From Sodalis-like secondary symbiont of Drepanosiphum platanoidis (lineage in GTDB: Bacteria; Pseudomonadota; Gammaproteobacteria; Enterobacterales; Enterobacteriaceae): a stretch of 64,000 nucleotides of DNA. Position numbers and translations under genes: made by a program. This document shows positions 52,085-62,407 of the stretch, piece after piece. Where the stretch lies: positions 372,001 through 436,000 of the forward strand of contig NZ_OZ060924.1 in NCBI RefSeq assembly GCF_964059955.1, written 5' to 3'. The notes under the pieces are model-generated. The model saw only the letters and a list, made by a program, of their open reading frames with translations, did no database searches and had not been told where the DNA came from. Numbering within the stretch: the first letter of the stretch is position 1; every line of letters starts with the position of its first letter.

Positions 52085-53308
52085 ATGAATTATCCTATTA
52101 ATCGGATACGTTCAGATTTTCCTATATTAAAAACTAAAATTAATAATAATAAATTAATTTATCTTGATAGTGCATCAAGTTCTCAAAAACCTAAAATAGT
52201 TATAAGTAATGAAAAAAATTTTTATAAAAAAAAATATTCTGCAGTTCACAGAGGAACACATAAATTAAGTATAGAATCTACAAAACAATTAGAATCAATT
52301 AGATTACAAATAAGTAAATTTATAAATGCTGATTCAGAAGAAATAATTTTTGTAAAAAATTCTACTGAAGGAATTAATTTAGTTGCTAATTCTTTAAATA
52401 AAAAATTTTTAAAAAAAGGTAATAATATTATTATTACACAAATGGAACATCATTCAAACATAGTACCTTGGATATTACTTGCAAAAAGAAAAAAATTAAA
52501 ATTAAATTATATACCTATTTTACCTAATGGAAAATTAAATTTAAATTATATAAATTTACTTATAAATAAAAAAACATCTATTTTTTGTATTACACAAGTT
52601 TCTAATGTTTTAGGTACAATAAATCCAATAAAAAAAATTATTAGTTATATTAGAAATATTAGTAATGCATTAATTTTAGTAGATGGATCTCAAGCAATAA
52701 TGCATCAAGAAGTTAATGTAAAAGAATTAGATTGTGATTTTTATGTTTTTTCTGGACATAAAATTTATGGACCATCTGGAATTGGAATATTATATGGAAA
52801 AAAATCAATTTTAAATAATATTTCTCCATGGCAAGTAGGAGGTGGTATGATTAATACAGTAAGTTTAACAGAAGGAGTTACATATCAAAAATCTCCATGG
52901 AAATTTGAAGCTGGTTCTCCTAATATTTCTGGCATAATAGGTTTAGGATCTGCGATTTCTTATATAAAAGAAATTGGATTAAAATCTATTGAAAAATATG
53001 AAAATAAAATTATAAAATATACATTAAAAAAATTAAAAAAAATACCTGGATTGATATTATATGGACCTAAAAAAAAAATAGGAGTTATTTCTTTTAATTT
53101 AAAAAAAAATCATGCATATGATGTTGGTACTTTTTTAGATCAATACGGAATTGCATTAAGAACTGGTCATCATTGCGCTATGCCATTAATGAATTTTTTT
53201 AATGTAAAAAGTATGTGTAGAATATCTATAGCAATTTATACAAATTTTAATGAAATAGATATATTTATTGAAAAATTAATATATATACAAAATTTATTAA
53301 ATAAATAA
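52085..53308 (+). CDS. sufS: SufS, cysteine desulfurase
   Basis: PLP enzyme that releases sulfur from cysteine as a persulfide. The 407 residues (E. coli 406) have the PLP-binding Lys226 in FSGHKIYGPSGIG, TQMEHHSNIVPW, and the persulfide-forming cysteine in RTGHHCAMPLM near residue 364. The ATG follows the sufD stop by two bases. It passes sulfur to SufE. It may also be the only desulfurase available to feed tRNA thiolation through TusE, since IscS is not in the window. Confidence 0.97.
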   Translation: MNYPINRIRSDFPILKTKINNNKLIYLDSASSSQKPKIVISNEKNFYKKKYSAVHRGTHKLSIESTKQLESIRLQISKFINADSEEIIFVKNSTEGINLVANSLNKKFLKKGNNIIITQMEHHSNIVPWILLAKRKKLKLNYIPILPNGKLNLNYINLLINKKTSIFCITQVSNVLGTINPIKKIISYIRNISNALILVDGSQAIMHQEVNVKELDCDFYVFSGHKIYGPSGIGILYGKKSILNNISPWQVGGGMINTVSLTEGVTYQKSPWKFEAGSPNISGIIGLGSAISYIKEIGLKSIEKYENKIIKYTLKKLKKIPGLILYGPKKKIGVISFNLKKNHAYDVGTFLDQYGIALRTGHHCAMPLMNFFNVKSMCRISIAIYTNFNEIDIFIEKLIYIQNLLNK

Positions 53309-53357
53309 TTTAATTAATAACAAAAAATTTTTATATAAAAATTATGGAAAAAATTTT

Positions 53358-53771
53358 ATGTATTATTTACCTAATAAAAAAAAATTATTATATAATTTTT
53401 CTCGTTGTTATAATTGGGAAGAAAAATATATATATATTATTGAACTTAGTAAAAAATTATCTTTATTTCCAGAAAAATTTCGTATTAAAAAATATTTAAT
53501 TAGTGGATGTCAAAGTCAAGTATGGATAGTTTTGACTTCTAATAAAAAAGGAATAGCTAAATTTTATGGAGATAGTGATGCTTCTATTGTAAAAGGTTTA
53601 ATTGCAATAATTTTTATTATTTTTGAAGGAATTAATGTTAAAAAAATAATAAAAGAAGATATACAATATTATTTAAAAAAACTTAATTTAAACAAATATT
53701 TAACTCCATCTCGTTCATATGGAATTCAATCTATTATTGAAACAATTTATATGCAATCTATAAAATTTTAA
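53358..53771 (+). CDS. sufE: SufE, sulfur acceptor of SufS
   Basis: Accepts persulfide sulfur from SufS and transfers it to SufB. The 137 residues (E. coli 138) keep NWEEKYIYIIEL, the acceptor Cys51 in SGCQSQVWIV, GDSDASIVKGLIAI and LTPSRSYG. It closes the complete sufABCDSE operon, 49 bases after sufS. An ATG 14 bases upstream is out of frame. Confidence 0.97.
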   Translation: MYYLPNKKKLLYNFSRCYNWEEKYIYIIELSKKLSLFPEKFRIKKYLISGCQSQVWIVLTSNKKGIAKFYGDSDASIVKGLIAIIFIIFEGINVKKIIKEDIQYYLKKLNLNKYLTPSRSYGIQSIIETIYMQSIKF

Positions 53772-54098
53772 TATTAATTTTTATTTAAAGTTTTTTTAAA
53801 AAAATTAAATATTTTATTTAAAATTTATTTTATTTTATAAATTTTATATAAAATTTTATTAAAAATAATTTTTAAAAAATATATATTTAAATATTAAATT
53901 TAAATATTATTTAAAAATTTTTATTAAAAATATGTTAATTTAATAAAATTTTATATAAAATAATATATAAAAATTTAAAAATATTTTTAAATTTTTTAAA
54001 ATATAATAAAATATATAATAATTTTATACAAATCTTTTAAAAAATTATATTATTATTTAATAATATATTATATTTAATAAATTTTAGAGAAATATATT
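53772..54098. other. Spacer between sufE and fpr
   Basis: A 327-base near-pure A/T gap with no gene and no convincing terminator. Confidence 0.5.
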
Positions 54099-54848
54099 AT
54101 GAATGAATGGATAATTGGAAAAATTATAAAAATAAATTATTGGACAAAAAATTTATTTAGTTTAATATTACATGCTTCTATTGATAATTTTATAGCTGGA
54201 CAATTTGCTAAATTATCTATTAAAGTTAATGGAAGAAAAATACAAAGAGCATATTCATATGTTAATGCACCTAAAAATAAAAATTTAGAATTTTATATTT
54301 CAAAAATTGTACAAGGTAAATTAAGTCCATTATTATTTAAATTATCTATAAATGATGAATTAATGATATCTAAAAAATCTTATGGATTTTTTATATTAAA
54401 AAATATTCCTTTATATTGTAAAGATTTATGGATGTTATCTACTGGTACAGCTATAGGACCATTTTTATCTATGATAGAACAAGGAGAAGATATTAAAAGA
54501 TTTAAAAATATTGTATTAGTACATGCAGTAAGTTTTTTAAAAGATTTAAATTATTTTAATAAAATGATAGAATTAAAAAATAAATATAATAATATTTTAA
54601 AAATACAAACAATTATTAGTCGTGAAAAAATAAAAAATTCTTTACATGGTCGTATTCCTTTATTAATTTCTAATGGTAAATTAGAAAAATCTATAGGACT
54701 TGAAATAAATCCTTTAAAAAGTCATATTATGTTATGTGGAAATCCTAATATGGTATCTGATACTCAAAAAATTTTAAAAAAATATAAAAATATGAATAAA
54801 AATTTAAAAAAAAAACCAGGACATATAACTAGTGAAAATTATTGGTAA
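54099..54848 (+). CDS. fpr: Ferredoxin/flavodoxin-NADP+ reductase
   Basis: FAD enzyme that moves electrons from NADPH to flavodoxin or ferredoxin. The 249 residues (E. coli 248) show the FAD-binding RAYSYVNAP (RxYS motif), the NADPH-binding STGTAIGPFLSM, VHAVSFLKDLNY, ISRE, and the C-terminal MLCGNPNMV with an aromatic YW end. An AGAGA lies before the ATG. Its natural partner is the flavodoxin at 45002. The neighbourhood to suf is not an E. coli arrangement, but groups redox genes. Confidence 0.95.
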   Translation: MNEWIIGKIIKINYWTKNLFSLILHASIDNFIAGQFAKLSIKVNGRKIQRAYSYVNAPKNKNLEFYISKIVQGKLSPLLFKLSINDELMISKKSYGFFILKNIPLYCKDLWMLSTGTAIGPFLSMIEQGEDIKRFKNIVLVHAVSFLKDLNYFNKMIELKNKYNNILKIQTIISREKIKNSLHGRIPLLISNGKLEKSIGLEINPLKSHIMLCGNPNMVSDTQKILKKYKNMNKNLKKKPGHITSENYW

Positions 54849-55223
54849 TTTATTTTAAAATAAATATTTTAATTATCATATATATGATATATTTTATATA
54901 TATAAAATATAATTTAATATAATTTTATTTATATAAATAATTTTTAAAAAATATATGTTATTTGTTATTTATTAATAATTAGTTTATAATTAAATTATAT
55001 AAAAAATTTATTAGTATTTGATTTTTTTATAAAATTCATTTATTATTTTAATAAAATTAATTTTAAATAATTATTTTTTAACAAAATTTTTATAAAAAAA
55101 AATAATATTTAAATTTATTAATTTATAAAAATTAAAAAATAAATTATAAAAAATTAAAGTAATTACATAAAACTTTTAGTATAATTTTTTTTATTTTTAT
55201 TATATAATTGGAGTTCTGACCTA
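54849..55223. other. Spacer and leader upstream of the S10 operon
   Basis: A 375-base A/T-rich region. A TATAAT at 55180-55185 could be the operon -10 box, but such strings are common here and no matching -35 is evident. Directly before rpsJ, TTGGAGTTCTGACCTA resembles the E. coli rpsJ translation-initiation region, with GGAG as ribosome binding site. I see no long structured leader of the kind through which L4 regulates the E. coli S10 operon. Confidence 0.5.
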
Positions 55224-55535
55224 ATGCAGAACCAAAGAATTCGTATACGTTTAAAAGCTTTTGATCATCGCTTAATAGATCATTCAACTTTAGAAATAGT
55301 TGAAACTGCTAAAAGAACTGGTGCACAAGTTCGCGGACCAATTCCATTACCAACAAAAAGAGAACGTTTTACAATTTTGATTTCTCCACATGCTAATAAA
55401 GATGCTCGTGATCAATATGAAATACGTACTCATAAAAGAGTAATAGATATTGTAAAACCAACAGAAAAAACTGTAGATGCTTTAATGAAACTTGATCTTG
55501 CTGCTGGTGTAGATGTTCAAATTAGCTTAGATTAA
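55224..55535 (+). CDS. rpsJ: Ribosomal protein S10
   Basis: Small-subunit protein, also the transcription antitermination factor NusE. The 103 residues equal E. coli and are nearly identical ([62 protein letters not shown] in pieces). It is the first gene of the S10 operon and has clearly higher G+C than the surroundings, showing strong constraint. Confidence 0.98.
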   Translation: MQNQRIRIRLKAFDHRLIDHSTLEIVETAKRTGAQVRGPIPLPTKRERFTILISPHANKDARDQYEIRTHKRVIDIVKPTEKTVDALMKLDLAAGVDVQISLD

Positions 55536-55560
55536 TATATAATAATCCAGAGAACAAATA

Positions 55561-56193
55561 ATGAAGTGTATAATTGGAAAAAAAATTGGTATGACAAGAA
55601 TTTTTACTAAAGATGGTATATCTATACCAGTTACAGTAATTAAAATACAACCAAATTTTATTACACAAATTAAAAATTCTAAAAAAAATAGTTATTATTC
55701 TATTCAAGTAACTACTGGAACTAAAAAATTTAATCATATAAATAAACCAGAATCAGGACATTTTTTAAAATCTGGTGTACAGGTTGGTAATACATTATGT
55801 GAATTTAATTTATTATCAAAAAATAAAAAGTTAAATATTGGAGATAGTTTTAATATAGATATATTATCTAATATAAAAAAAGTTGATATAACAAGTATTT
55901 CAAAAGGTAAAGGATTTTCAGGAACAGTTAAAAGATGGAATTTTAAAACTCAAGATGCTACTCATGGTAATTCTCTTTCACATAGAGCTCCAGGATCTAT
56001 TGGACAAAATCAAACCCCAGGAAGAGTTTTTAAAGGAAAAAAAATGTCTGGTCAATTAGGAAATGAGAAAGTAACTATTCAAAATCTTAATATAATTAAA
56101 TTAGATAAAAAAAATGAACTTCTTTTAATAAAAGGATCAATTCCTGGAATATCTGGATCTCAATTAATAATAAAAGCTTCTATAAAAATGTAA
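55561..56193 (+). CDS. rplC: Ribosomal protein L3
   Basis: Early assembly protein near the peptidyl transferase centre. The 210 residues (E. coli 209) keep [49 protein letters not shown] and [13 protein letters not shown]. The glutamine of SIGQNQ that PrmB methylates in E. coli is present. It follows rpsJ by 25 bases. Confidence 0.98.
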   Translation: MKCIIGKKIGMTRIFTKDGISIPVTVIKIQPNFITQIKNSKKNSYYSIQVTTGTKKFNHINKPESGHFLKSGVQVGNTLCEFNLLSKNKKLNIGDSFNIDILSNIKKVDITSISKGKGFSGTVKRWNFKTQDATHGNSLSHRAPGSIGQNQTPGRVFKGKKMSGQLGNEKVTIQNLNIIKLDKKNELLLIKGSIPGISGSQLIIKASIKM

Positions 56194-56208
56194 TTTAAAG
56201 GAAAAAAT

Positions 56209-56814
56209 ATGGAATTATTATTGCAAGATACAAAAAATTCAATAACTGTTTCAGATTCTATATTTGGTTGTTATTTTAATGAATCACTTATTCATCAAAT
56301 TATTGTATCTTATGCAACAAATAAAAGACAAGGAACAAAAGCTCAAAAAAATAGATCTGAAGTTTCTGGATCAGGAAGAAAACCATGGAAACAAAAAGGT
56401 ACAGGTAGAGCAAGAGCAGGATCTATAAGAAGTCCTATTTGGCGTTCTGGTGGTGTAACTTTTGCTGCTAAACCAAAAAAATATAATCAAAAAATTAATA
56501 AAAAAATGTATAAAGGAGCATTAAAAAGTATTTTTTCTGAATTAATACGTCAAGATCGTTTAAAAATTTTTAAAAAATTTGATATAGATCAACCTAAAAC
56601 AAAATTACTTAAAAAAAAATTGGAAAATATATCTTTTAATAATATTTTAATTATTACTGATATTATAGATAATAATCTTTTATTATCTTCTAGAAGTATG
56701 AATAAAATAAATATTTGTTGTGTTAATAATATTAATCCAATGTTTTTAATTTCTTCTAATCAAGTTATTACTACTTATAAATCTATAAAAAATATAGAGG
56801 AAAAATTAAGATGA
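56209..56814 (+). CDS. rplD: Ribosomal protein L4
   Basis: Large-subunit protein with a loop lining the exit tunnel; in E. coli it also represses the S10 operon. The 201 residues equal E. coli. [20 protein letters not shown] and [23 protein letters not shown] form the tunnel loop. The stop is TGA and overlaps the rplW start as ATGA, a translational coupling junction that also proves UGA is a stop codon here. Confidence 0.98.
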   Translation: MELLLQDTKNSITVSDSIFGCYFNESLIHQIIVSYATNKRQGTKAQKNRSEVSGSGRKPWKQKGTGRARAGSIRSPIWRSGGVTFAAKPKKYNQKINKKMYKGALKSIFSELIRQDRLKIFKKFDIDQPKTKLLKKKLENISFNNILIITDIIDNNLLLSSRSMNKINICCVNNINPMFLISSNQVITTYKSIKNIEEKLR

Positions 56815-57113
56815 TTAGTGAAGAGCGTTTATTAAAAATATTACTTTCACCACATCTTTCTGAAAAAACATCTATTTCTATGGAAAAAAAAAATACAGTT
56901 GTATTTAAAGTAAATATGACTTCTTCAAAATTAGAAATAAAACATGCATTAAATAAATTACTTAATGTACATGTAATAAATGTTAATACTATGATTGTAA
57001 AAGGAAAAATAAAAGGAAATAATAAAAAAAAAGGATATAGAAATAATTGGAAAAAAGCTTATATAACTCTTAAAAAAGGAGAAAATTTAAGTTTTATTGA
57101 TGGTGCAGAATAA
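56811..57113 (+). CDS. rplW: Ribosomal protein L23
   Basis: Large-subunit protein at the tunnel exit and docking site for trigger factor and SRP. The 100 residues equal E. coli. It begins [21 protein letters not shown] and keeps the conserved basic loop in the C-terminal half ([20 protein letters not shown]). Its start codon overlaps the rplD stop by four bases. Confidence 0.98.
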   Translation: MISEERLLKILLSPHLSEKTSISMEKKNTVVFKVNMTSSKLEIKHALNKLLNVHVINVNTMIVKGKIKGNNKKKGYRNNWKKAYITLKKGENLSFIDGAE

Positions 57114-57128
57114 TAATTAGGAATAAAA

Positions 57129-57956
57129 ATGACAATTATTAAATGTAAACCTACATCTCCTGGTCGTCGTCATGTTTCAAAAATAATTAATAAAAATTTA
57201 TATAAAGGAAAACCAATAAGATCTTTATCAAAAGTAATAAAAAAATCTGGTGGTAGAAATAATCATGGACATATTACTACTAGACATATTGGTGGTGGAC
57301 ATAAAAGAAAATATAGAATAATTGATTTTAAAAGAAAAAAAGATAATATATCAGCAATAGTTAATAGAATAGAATATGATCCAAATAGATCTTCAAATAT
57401 TGCATTATTAATATATAAAGATGGAGAAAAAAGATATATTTTAGCTCCAAAAAATCTTTGTATTGGAGATAAAATAAAATCTGGTATAAATGTAAAAATA
57501 AAAATTGGAAATAATTTACCAATTTTTTGTATTCCAGTTGGGTCAACTATTCATAATGTAGAAATGAAACCTGGAAAAGGAGGACAAATAGCAAGATCTG
57601 CTGGATCATCTGTTCAAATAATTGCACAAGATAAATTTTATTCTACACTTAGATTAAAATCTGGAGAATTAAGAAAAATTCAATCAAAATGTCGTGCAAC
57701 ATTAGGAGAAGTAGGAAATACTGAACATATGTTACGTAGATTAGGAAAAGCTGGTGCAAATAGATGGAGAGGAATAAGACCAACTGTTAGAGGTACAGCA
57801 ATGAATCCAGTAGATCATCCTCATGGTGGTGGAGAAGGGAGAAATTTTGGAAAACATCCAGTATCTCCATGGGGTCTTCAAACAAAAGGTAAGAAAACTA
57901 GAAATAACAAAAGAACTAATAAATTTATTATAAATAGTAGAAAAAATAAAACTTAG
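57129..57956 (+). CDS. rplB: Ribosomal protein L2
   Basis: Essential large-subunit protein near the peptidyl transferase centre and the subunit bridge. The 275 residues (E. coli 273) keep [51 protein letters not shown] and [14 protein letters not shown] with the conserved functional His. It ends in TAG. Confidence 0.98.
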   Translation: MTIIKCKPTSPGRRHVSKIINKNLYKGKPIRSLSKVIKKSGGRNNHGHITTRHIGGGHKRKYRIIDFKRKKDNISAIVNRIEYDPNRSSNIALLIYKDGEKRYILAPKNLCIGDKIKSGINVKIKIGNNLPIFCIPVGSTIHNVEMKPGKGGQIARSAGSSVQIIAQDKFYSTLRLKSGELRKIQSKCRATLGEVGNTEHMLRRLGKAGANRWRGIRPTVRGTAMNPVDHPHGGGEGRNFGKHPVSPWGLQTKGKKTRNNKRTNKFIINSRKNKT

Positions 57957-57966
57957 GGAATAAATT

Positions 57967-58245
57967 ATGCCACGTTCTCTTAAAAAAGGTCCATTTATAG
58001 ATATTCATTTGTTAAAAAAAATAGAAAAATCTATAAAAAATAAAGATAAAAAACCAATTCGTACTTGGTCTCGTCGTTCAACAATTTTTCCAAATATGAT
58101 TGGTTTAACTATTTCAGTTCATAATGGAAAACAACATATTCCAATTTTTATTTCTGATGAAATGGTTGGACATAAATTAGGTGAATTTTCTCCTACTCGT
58201 ACATATCGTGGTCATACAGCTGATAAAAAAATTAAAAAAAGATAG
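57967..58245 (+). CDS. rpsS: Ribosomal protein S19
   Basis: Small-subunit head protein that pairs with S13. The 92 residues equal E. coli: [54 protein letters not shown] and [19 protein letters not shown]. The stop is TAG, which doubles as part of the AGGA ribosome binding site of rplV. Confidence 0.98.
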   Translation: MPRSLKKGPFIDIHLLKKIEKSIKNKDKKPIRTWSRRSTIFPNMIGLTISVHNGKQHIPIFISDEMVGHKLGEFSPTRTYRGHTADKKIKKR

Positions 58246-58252
58246 GAAAATT

Positions 58253-58585
58253 ATGGATACTATTTCTAAATATAAATATGCTAGATCTTCACCACAAAAA
58301 ATACGTTTAGTAGCTAATTTAATACGAGGTAAAAAAGCTTTACATGGATTAGAAATATTAAATTTTATTAATAAAAAAGCTTCTTATTTTTTAAAAAAGG
58401 TATTAAAATCTGCTACTTCCAATGCTGAATATAACAATGGTATAAATATAAAAAAATTAAAAATTAAAAAAGTATTTGTTGATAATGGTCCTAGTATAAA
58501 AAGAACTATGCCTAGAGCAAAAGGAAGAGCAGATAAATTATTAAAAAGAACTAGTCATATTACTATAATTCTATCTGATCACTAA
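58253..58585 (+). CDS. rplV: Ribosomal protein L22
   Basis: Large-subunit protein with a beta hairpin in the exit tunnel. I choose ATG 58253, giving 110 residues (as E. coli) beginning [16 protein letters not shown] and preceded by AGGA. An in-frame ATG 72 bases upstream lies inside rpsS and is not used. The tunnel hairpin [15 protein letters not shown] is intact. Confidence 0.97.
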   Translation: MDTISKYKYARSSPQKIRLVANLIRGKKALHGLEILNFINKKASYFLKKVLKSATSNAEYNNGINIKKLKIKKVFVDNGPSIKRTMPRAKGRADKLLKRTSHITIILSDH

Positions 58586-58603
58586 TATTATGGAGATTAG
58601 AAA

Positions 58604-59296
58604 ATGGGTCAAAAAGTAAATCCAAATGGAATGAGACTTGGAATTGTTAAACCTTGGAATTCTACTTGGTATTCAAATAAAAAAGAATTTGCTAATAATA
58701 TAGAAAGTGATTTTAAAGTTAGACAATTTTTAAAAAAAACATTATATCAAGCTTTAATTTCTAAAATAGTAATAGAGAGACTTGCAAAAATTATTCGTGT
58801 TACTATTCATACTGCAAGACCTGGAATAGTTATTGGAAAAAAGGGAGAAGATGTAGAAAAATTAAGAAAAATAATTTCAAAAATTGCTAAAGTACCAGCT
58901 CAGATAAATATATCTGAAGTAAGAAAACCTGAATTAGAAGCAATATTAGTATCTAGAAATATTGCTTTACAATTAGAAAGAAGAATTATGTTTAGACGAG
59001 CTATGAAAAGAGCAGTACAAAATGCAATGAGATTAGGAGCTCAAGGAATAAAAGTAAAAATTAGTGGAAGATTAGGAGGATCTGAAATAGCAAGAACAGA
59101 ATGGTATAAAGAAGGTCGTGTACCTTTACATACTATAAGAGCTAATATAGATTATAATTGTTCTGAAGCATATACTACTTATGGAGTTATTGGTATAAAA
59201 GTATGGATATTTAAAGGAGAAATTTTAGGTAAAGTTTCTATTTTTGATCAAATTAATTTAACAACTTCAAAAATAAAAAGAAAAAATAGAAAATAA
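58604..59296 (+). CDS. rpsC: Ribosomal protein S3
   Basis: Small-subunit protein at the mRNA entry tunnel with helicase activity. The 230 residues (E. coli 233) keep [22 protein letters not shown] in its parts, the KH domain [19 protein letters not shown], and [24 protein letters not shown] good GGAG precedes the ATG. It follows rplV by 18 bases. Confidence 0.98.
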   Translation: MGQKVNPNGMRLGIVKPWNSTWYSNKKEFANNIESDFKVRQFLKKTLYQALISKIVIERLAKIIRVTIHTARPGIVIGKKGEDVEKLRKIISKIAKVPAQINISEVRKPELEAILVSRNIALQLERRIMFRRAMKRAVQNAMRLGAQGIKVKISGRLGGSEIARTEWYKEGRVPLHTIRANIDYNCSEAYTTYGVIGIKVWIFKGEILGKVSIFDQINLTTSKIKRKNRK

Positions 59297-59316
59297 AGAA
59301 AATTAGGGGATTTATA

Positions 59317-59724
59317 ATGTTACAACCAAAACAAACTAAATTTAGAAAAATGCAAAAAGGAAGAAATAGAGGAAAAATTATAGGAGATAATATTAAATTT
59401 GGTGAATTTGGATTAAAAGCAATAGATAGAGGTAGATTAACTGCTAGACAAATTGAATCTGCTAGAAGAGTTATGACTAGATTTGTTAAAAGACAAGGAA
59501 AAATATGGATAAGAATTTTTCCAGATAAACCTATTACTAAAAAACCATTAGAAGTAAGAATGGGTAAAGGAAAAGGTAATGTAGAATATTGGGTAACTTT
59601 AATAAAACCAGGCAAAATACTTTATGAAATTAATGGTATATCAAAAGATATAGCTATTAAAGCATTTAAACTTGCTTCATCAAAACTTCCAATTAAAACA
59701 ATTTTTATATATAAATTAAAATAA
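59317..59724 (+). CDS. rplP: Ribosomal protein L16
   Basis: Large-subunit protein at the A-site tRNA and needed for late assembly. The 135 residues (E. coli 136) keep [39 protein letters not shown] and [27 protein letters not shown] precedes the start codon. Confidence 0.98.
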   Translation: MLQPKQTKFRKMQKGRNRGKIIGDNIKFGEFGLKAIDRGRLTARQIESARRVMTRFVKRQGKIWIRIFPDKPITKKPLEVRMGKGKGNVEYWVTLIKPGKILYEINGISKDIAIKAFKLASSKLPIKTIFIYKLK

Positions 59725-59735
59725 ATATAAAGTAT

Positions 59736-59921
59736 ATGAAAAAAAATAAAAAAAAATATATATTAAAACTAAAAAATGAATTATTGTGTTTATGTAAAGA
59801 ACAGTTTAATCTTAAAATGAGAATGTCTAGTAAACAATTAAATCAAACTCATTTAATTAAAAAAGTTAGAAAAAAAATTTCTAGAATAAAAACATTATTA
59901 TCATGTAAGGAAAAAATATAA
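59736..59921 (+). CDS. rpmC: Ribosomal protein L29
   Basis: Small helical large-subunit protein near the tunnel exit. The 61 residues (E. coli 63) keep ELLCLCKEQFNLKMRMSSKQL and HLIKKVRKKISRIKTLL. No clear ribosome binding site is seen, so translation may be coupled to rplP 11 bases upstream. It abuts rpsQ with no gap. Confidence 0.95.
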   Translation: MKKNKKKYILKLKNELLCLCKEQFNLKMRMSSKQLNQTHLIKKVRKKISRIKTLLSCKEKI

Positions 59922-60179
59922 ATGAGAGGTAATAATATTCGTATACTTAAAGGAAAAGTTATTAAAAATAAAATGCAAAAATCTATTATTGTTTCAATTG
60001 AACGTTTAGTAAAACATAAATTATATGGTAAATTTATAAAACATACTACAAAATTACATGTACATGATTGTAAAAATGAAAGTAATGTTGGAGATGTTGT
60101 AGAAATTCATGAATGTCGTCCAATTTCTAAAACAAAATCATGGAAATTATTTAAAATTTTAAAAAAATTTAATAAATAA
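59922..60179 (+). CDS. rpsQ: Ribosomal protein S17
   Basis: Primary 16S rRNA-binding protein with an OB fold. The 85 residues (E. coli 84) keep [40 protein letters not shown] and [13 protein letters not shown]. It is the last gene of the S10 operon; a 207-base spacer follows before the spc operon. Confidence 0.97.
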   Translation: MRGNNIRILKGKVIKNKMQKSIIVSIERLVKHKLYGKFIKHTTKLHVHDCKNESNVGDVVEIHECRPISKTKSWKLFKILKKFNK

Positions 60180-60386
60180 AAAATTAATATTTTATTATTA
60201 AAAATTTAATTTTTATATTTATATATAAAAATATTTATATATTAAAAATAATAATTTTTTATTTATTAATAATTTTATTTAAATTTTTTAATTTATATAA
60301 TTTTAATAAACTAAAATTTATTATTTTAAAATTAAATTTTAAATTCAATAATTTAAATTATTATTGATAATTTTGGAGTAATAAAT
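60180..60386. other. Spacer between the S10 and spc operons
   Basis: A 207-base near-pure A/T gap between rpsQ and rplN, much wider than the gaps of roughly 0-54 bases within each operon. It probably carries a separate promoter for the spc operon, as in E. coli. No box can be assigned with confidence. Confidence 0.5.
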
Positions 60387-60758
60387 ATGATTCAAGAACA
60401 AAGTGTTTTAACTGTAGCTGATAATTCAAGTGCTCGTTATGTTATGTGTATTAAAGTTTTAGGAGGTTCTAAAAGAAGATATGCAAACATAGGAGATATA
60501 ATTAAAATTACTGTTAAAGAAGCTATTCCTCATGGAAAAGTAAAAAAAGGAGATGTTCTTAAAGCAGTAGTAGTTAGAACAAAAAAAGGAATAAGAAGAC
60601 CTGATGGATCTGTTATAAGATTTGATAATAATGCTTGTGTTTTATTAAACGATACTAATGAACAACCTATTGGTACTCGTATTTTTGGACCTGTAACTAG
60701 AGAATTACGTAATGAAAAATTTATGAAAATAATTTCTTTAGCTCCAGAAGTTCTTTAA
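60387..60758 (+). CDS. rplN: Ribosomal protein L14
   Basis: Large-subunit protein at an intersubunit bridge and the first gene of the spc operon. The 123 residues equal E. coli: [77 protein letters not shown] precedes the start. Confidence 0.98.
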   Translation: MIQEQSVLTVADNSSARYVMCIKVLGGSKRRYANIGDIIKITVKEAIPHGKVKKGDVLKAVVVRTKKGIRRPDGSVIRFDNNACVLLNDTNEQPIGTRIFGPVTRELRNEKFMKIISLAPEVL

Positions 60759-60767
60759 GGATAAAAA

Positions 60768-61076
60768 ATGTCATCAAAAATACATTGCAAAGATACAGTT
60801 ATAATAATAACTGGAAAATATAAAGGAAAAATAGGATTAATAAAAAATATTTTTTCTAATGGAAAAGCTATAGTTAAAGGAATTAATATAAATAAAAAAC
60901 ATAAAAAACCATCACAAAATCAATCTGGATGTATTCTAGAAATAGAAGCTCCAATTCAAATATCTAATCTTATGATTTTTAATAAATCAACTAATAAACC
61001 TGACAGAATTTGTTTTAAAATTAAAAATGGAAAAAAAATAAGAATTTTTAAATCAAATAATCAAATAATTAAGTAA
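60768..61076 (+). CDS. rplX: Ribosomal protein L24
   Basis: Assembly-initiating large-subunit protein with a KOW domain. The 102 residues (E. coli 104) keep KDTVIIITGKYKGKIGLI, VKGININKKHKKPSQNQSG and IEAPIQISNLMIFN. AAGGA precedes the start, nine bases after rplN. Confidence 0.97.
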   Translation: MSSKIHCKDTVIIITGKYKGKIGLIKNIFSNGKAIVKGININKKHKKPSQNQSGCILEIEAPIQISNLMIFNKSTNKPDRICFKIKNGKKIRIFKSNNQIIK

Positions 61077-61090
61077 TTTTAGGATAAATA

Positions 61091-61630
61091 ATGGAAAAAT
61101 TTTATAATTTATATAAAAAAAAAATAATTTTTAAGTTAATAAAAATTTTTAATTATAAATCCATAATGCAAGTTCCAAAAATAAAAAAAATAACTATTAA
61201 TGTAGGAGTTGGAGAATCAATTTCTGATAAAAAAATGTTAAATAAATCATTATTAGATTTATCTATCATTTCAGGACAAAAACCATTAATTACTAAAGCA
61301 AAAAAATCTATATCTGGTTTTAAAATAAGACAAGGTTACCCAATAGGATGTAAAGTTACATTACGTAGAAAAAGAATGTGGGAATTTCTTGAAAGATTAA
61401 TTATTATTTCTATACCAAGAATTCGTGATTTTAGAGGATTATCTAAAAAATCATTTGATGGAAAAGGAAATTATAATATAGGAATTAAAGAACAAATTAT
61501 TTTTCCAGAAATTGATTATGATAAAGTAGAGAAAATTAGAGGTATGAATATAAGTATAACAACTAATGCAAAATCTGATAAAGAAGGATATTTTTTATTA
61601 AAATATTTTAATTTTCCATTTAAAAAATAA
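61091..61630 (+). CDS. rplE: Ribosomal protein L5
   Basis: Binds 5S rRNA in the central protuberance. The 179 residues equal E. coli: [66 protein letters not shown] and [16 protein letters not shown] lies before the ATG. Confidence 0.98.
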   Translation: MEKFYNLYKKKIIFKLIKIFNYKSIMQVPKIKKITINVGVGESISDKKMLNKSLLDLSIISGQKPLITKAKKSISGFKIRQGYPIGCKVTLRRKRMWEFLERLIIISIPRIRDFRGLSKKSFDGKGNYNIGIKEQIIFPEIDYDKVEKIRGMNISITTNAKSDKEGYFLLKYFNFPFKK

Positions 61631-61642
61631 ATAGGTTATTTA

Positions 61643-61948
61643 ATGGCTAAGCAATCTATGAAAGAACGAGAAATAAAACGTATAAAATTAGCAAAAAAAT
61701 TTTTTAATAAACGTAATAAATTAAAAAAAATTATTTCTAATAAAAAATTTTCAGATAAACAAAGATGGAATGCTGTTTTAAAATTACAATCTTTTCCACG
61801 TGATTCTAGTCCATCTCGTCAAAGAAATAGGTGTCGTCAAACAGGAAGACCACATGCTTTTTTACGAAAATTTGGATTAAGTAGGATTAAACTTCGTGAA
61901 TTTGCAATGAAAGGAGAAATACCTGGATTAAGAAAATCTAGTTGGTAA
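61643..61948 (+). CDS. rpsN: Ribosomal protein S14
   Basis: Small-subunit head protein of the long, zinc-free type. The 101 residues equal E. coli: [58 protein letters not shown] and a final LRKSSW. No CxxC pairs are present, so no zinc dependence. Confidence 0.98.
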   Translation: MAKQSMKEREIKRIKLAKKFFNKRNKLKKIISNKKFSDKQRWNAVLKLQSFPRDSSPSRQRNRCRQTGRPHAFLRKFGLSRIKLREFAMKGEIPGLRKSSW

Positions 61949-62002
61949 AAATTATATAAATTTAACAAATATAATTTAATTTAAAATTGAGAAAATATAA
62001 GT

Positions 62003-62395
62003 ATGAGCATGCAAGATCCTATATCAGATATGATAGTACGTATACATAACGGACAAAATGCATATAAAAATTTAATTTCTATGCCTTCATCTAAAATGAA
62101 AATATCTATAGCAAATATTTTAAAAAATGAAGGTTTTATTAAAGATTATGAATGTATTGAAAGTAATAAACCTATTTTGATATTAAAATTAAAATATTTT
62201 AAAGGAAAACCAGTAATAGAAATGATTAAAAGAATTAGTAAACCAGGATTACGTATATATAAAAAATCAGATAAATTACCTAAAGTTATGGATGGAATGG
62301 GAATAGTTATAATATCAACATCCAAAGGAATAATAACTGATAAAAAAGCTAGAAAATCTAATATTGGTGGTGAAATAATTTGTTATGTATCTTAA
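62003..62395 (+). CDS. rpsH: Ribosomal protein S8
   Basis: 16S rRNA-binding protein; in E. coli also the repressor of the spc operon acting on rplE mRNA. The 130 residues equal E. coli: [54 protein letters not shown] and GGEIICYVS. It follows rpsN by 54 bases, the widest gap inside this operon. Confidence 0.98.
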   Translation: MSMQDPISDMIVRIHNGQNAYKNLISMPSSKMKISIANILKNEGFIKDYECIESNKPILILKLKYFKGKPVIEMIKRISKPGLRIYKKSDKLPKVMDGMGIVIISTSKGIITDKKARKSNIGGEIICYVS

Positions 62396-62407
62396 TAGGA
62401 AAAAAAA

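Noticed and set aside
55180-55185. TATAAT as the S10 operon -10 box
   Set aside because: TATAAT-like strings occur throughout the spacers and no -35 at proper distance supports it, so I did not list it as a promoter.
59253-59615. 120-codon minus-strand frame opposite rplP
   Set aside because: Complement of the conserved rplP gene; codon periodicity belongs to rplP.
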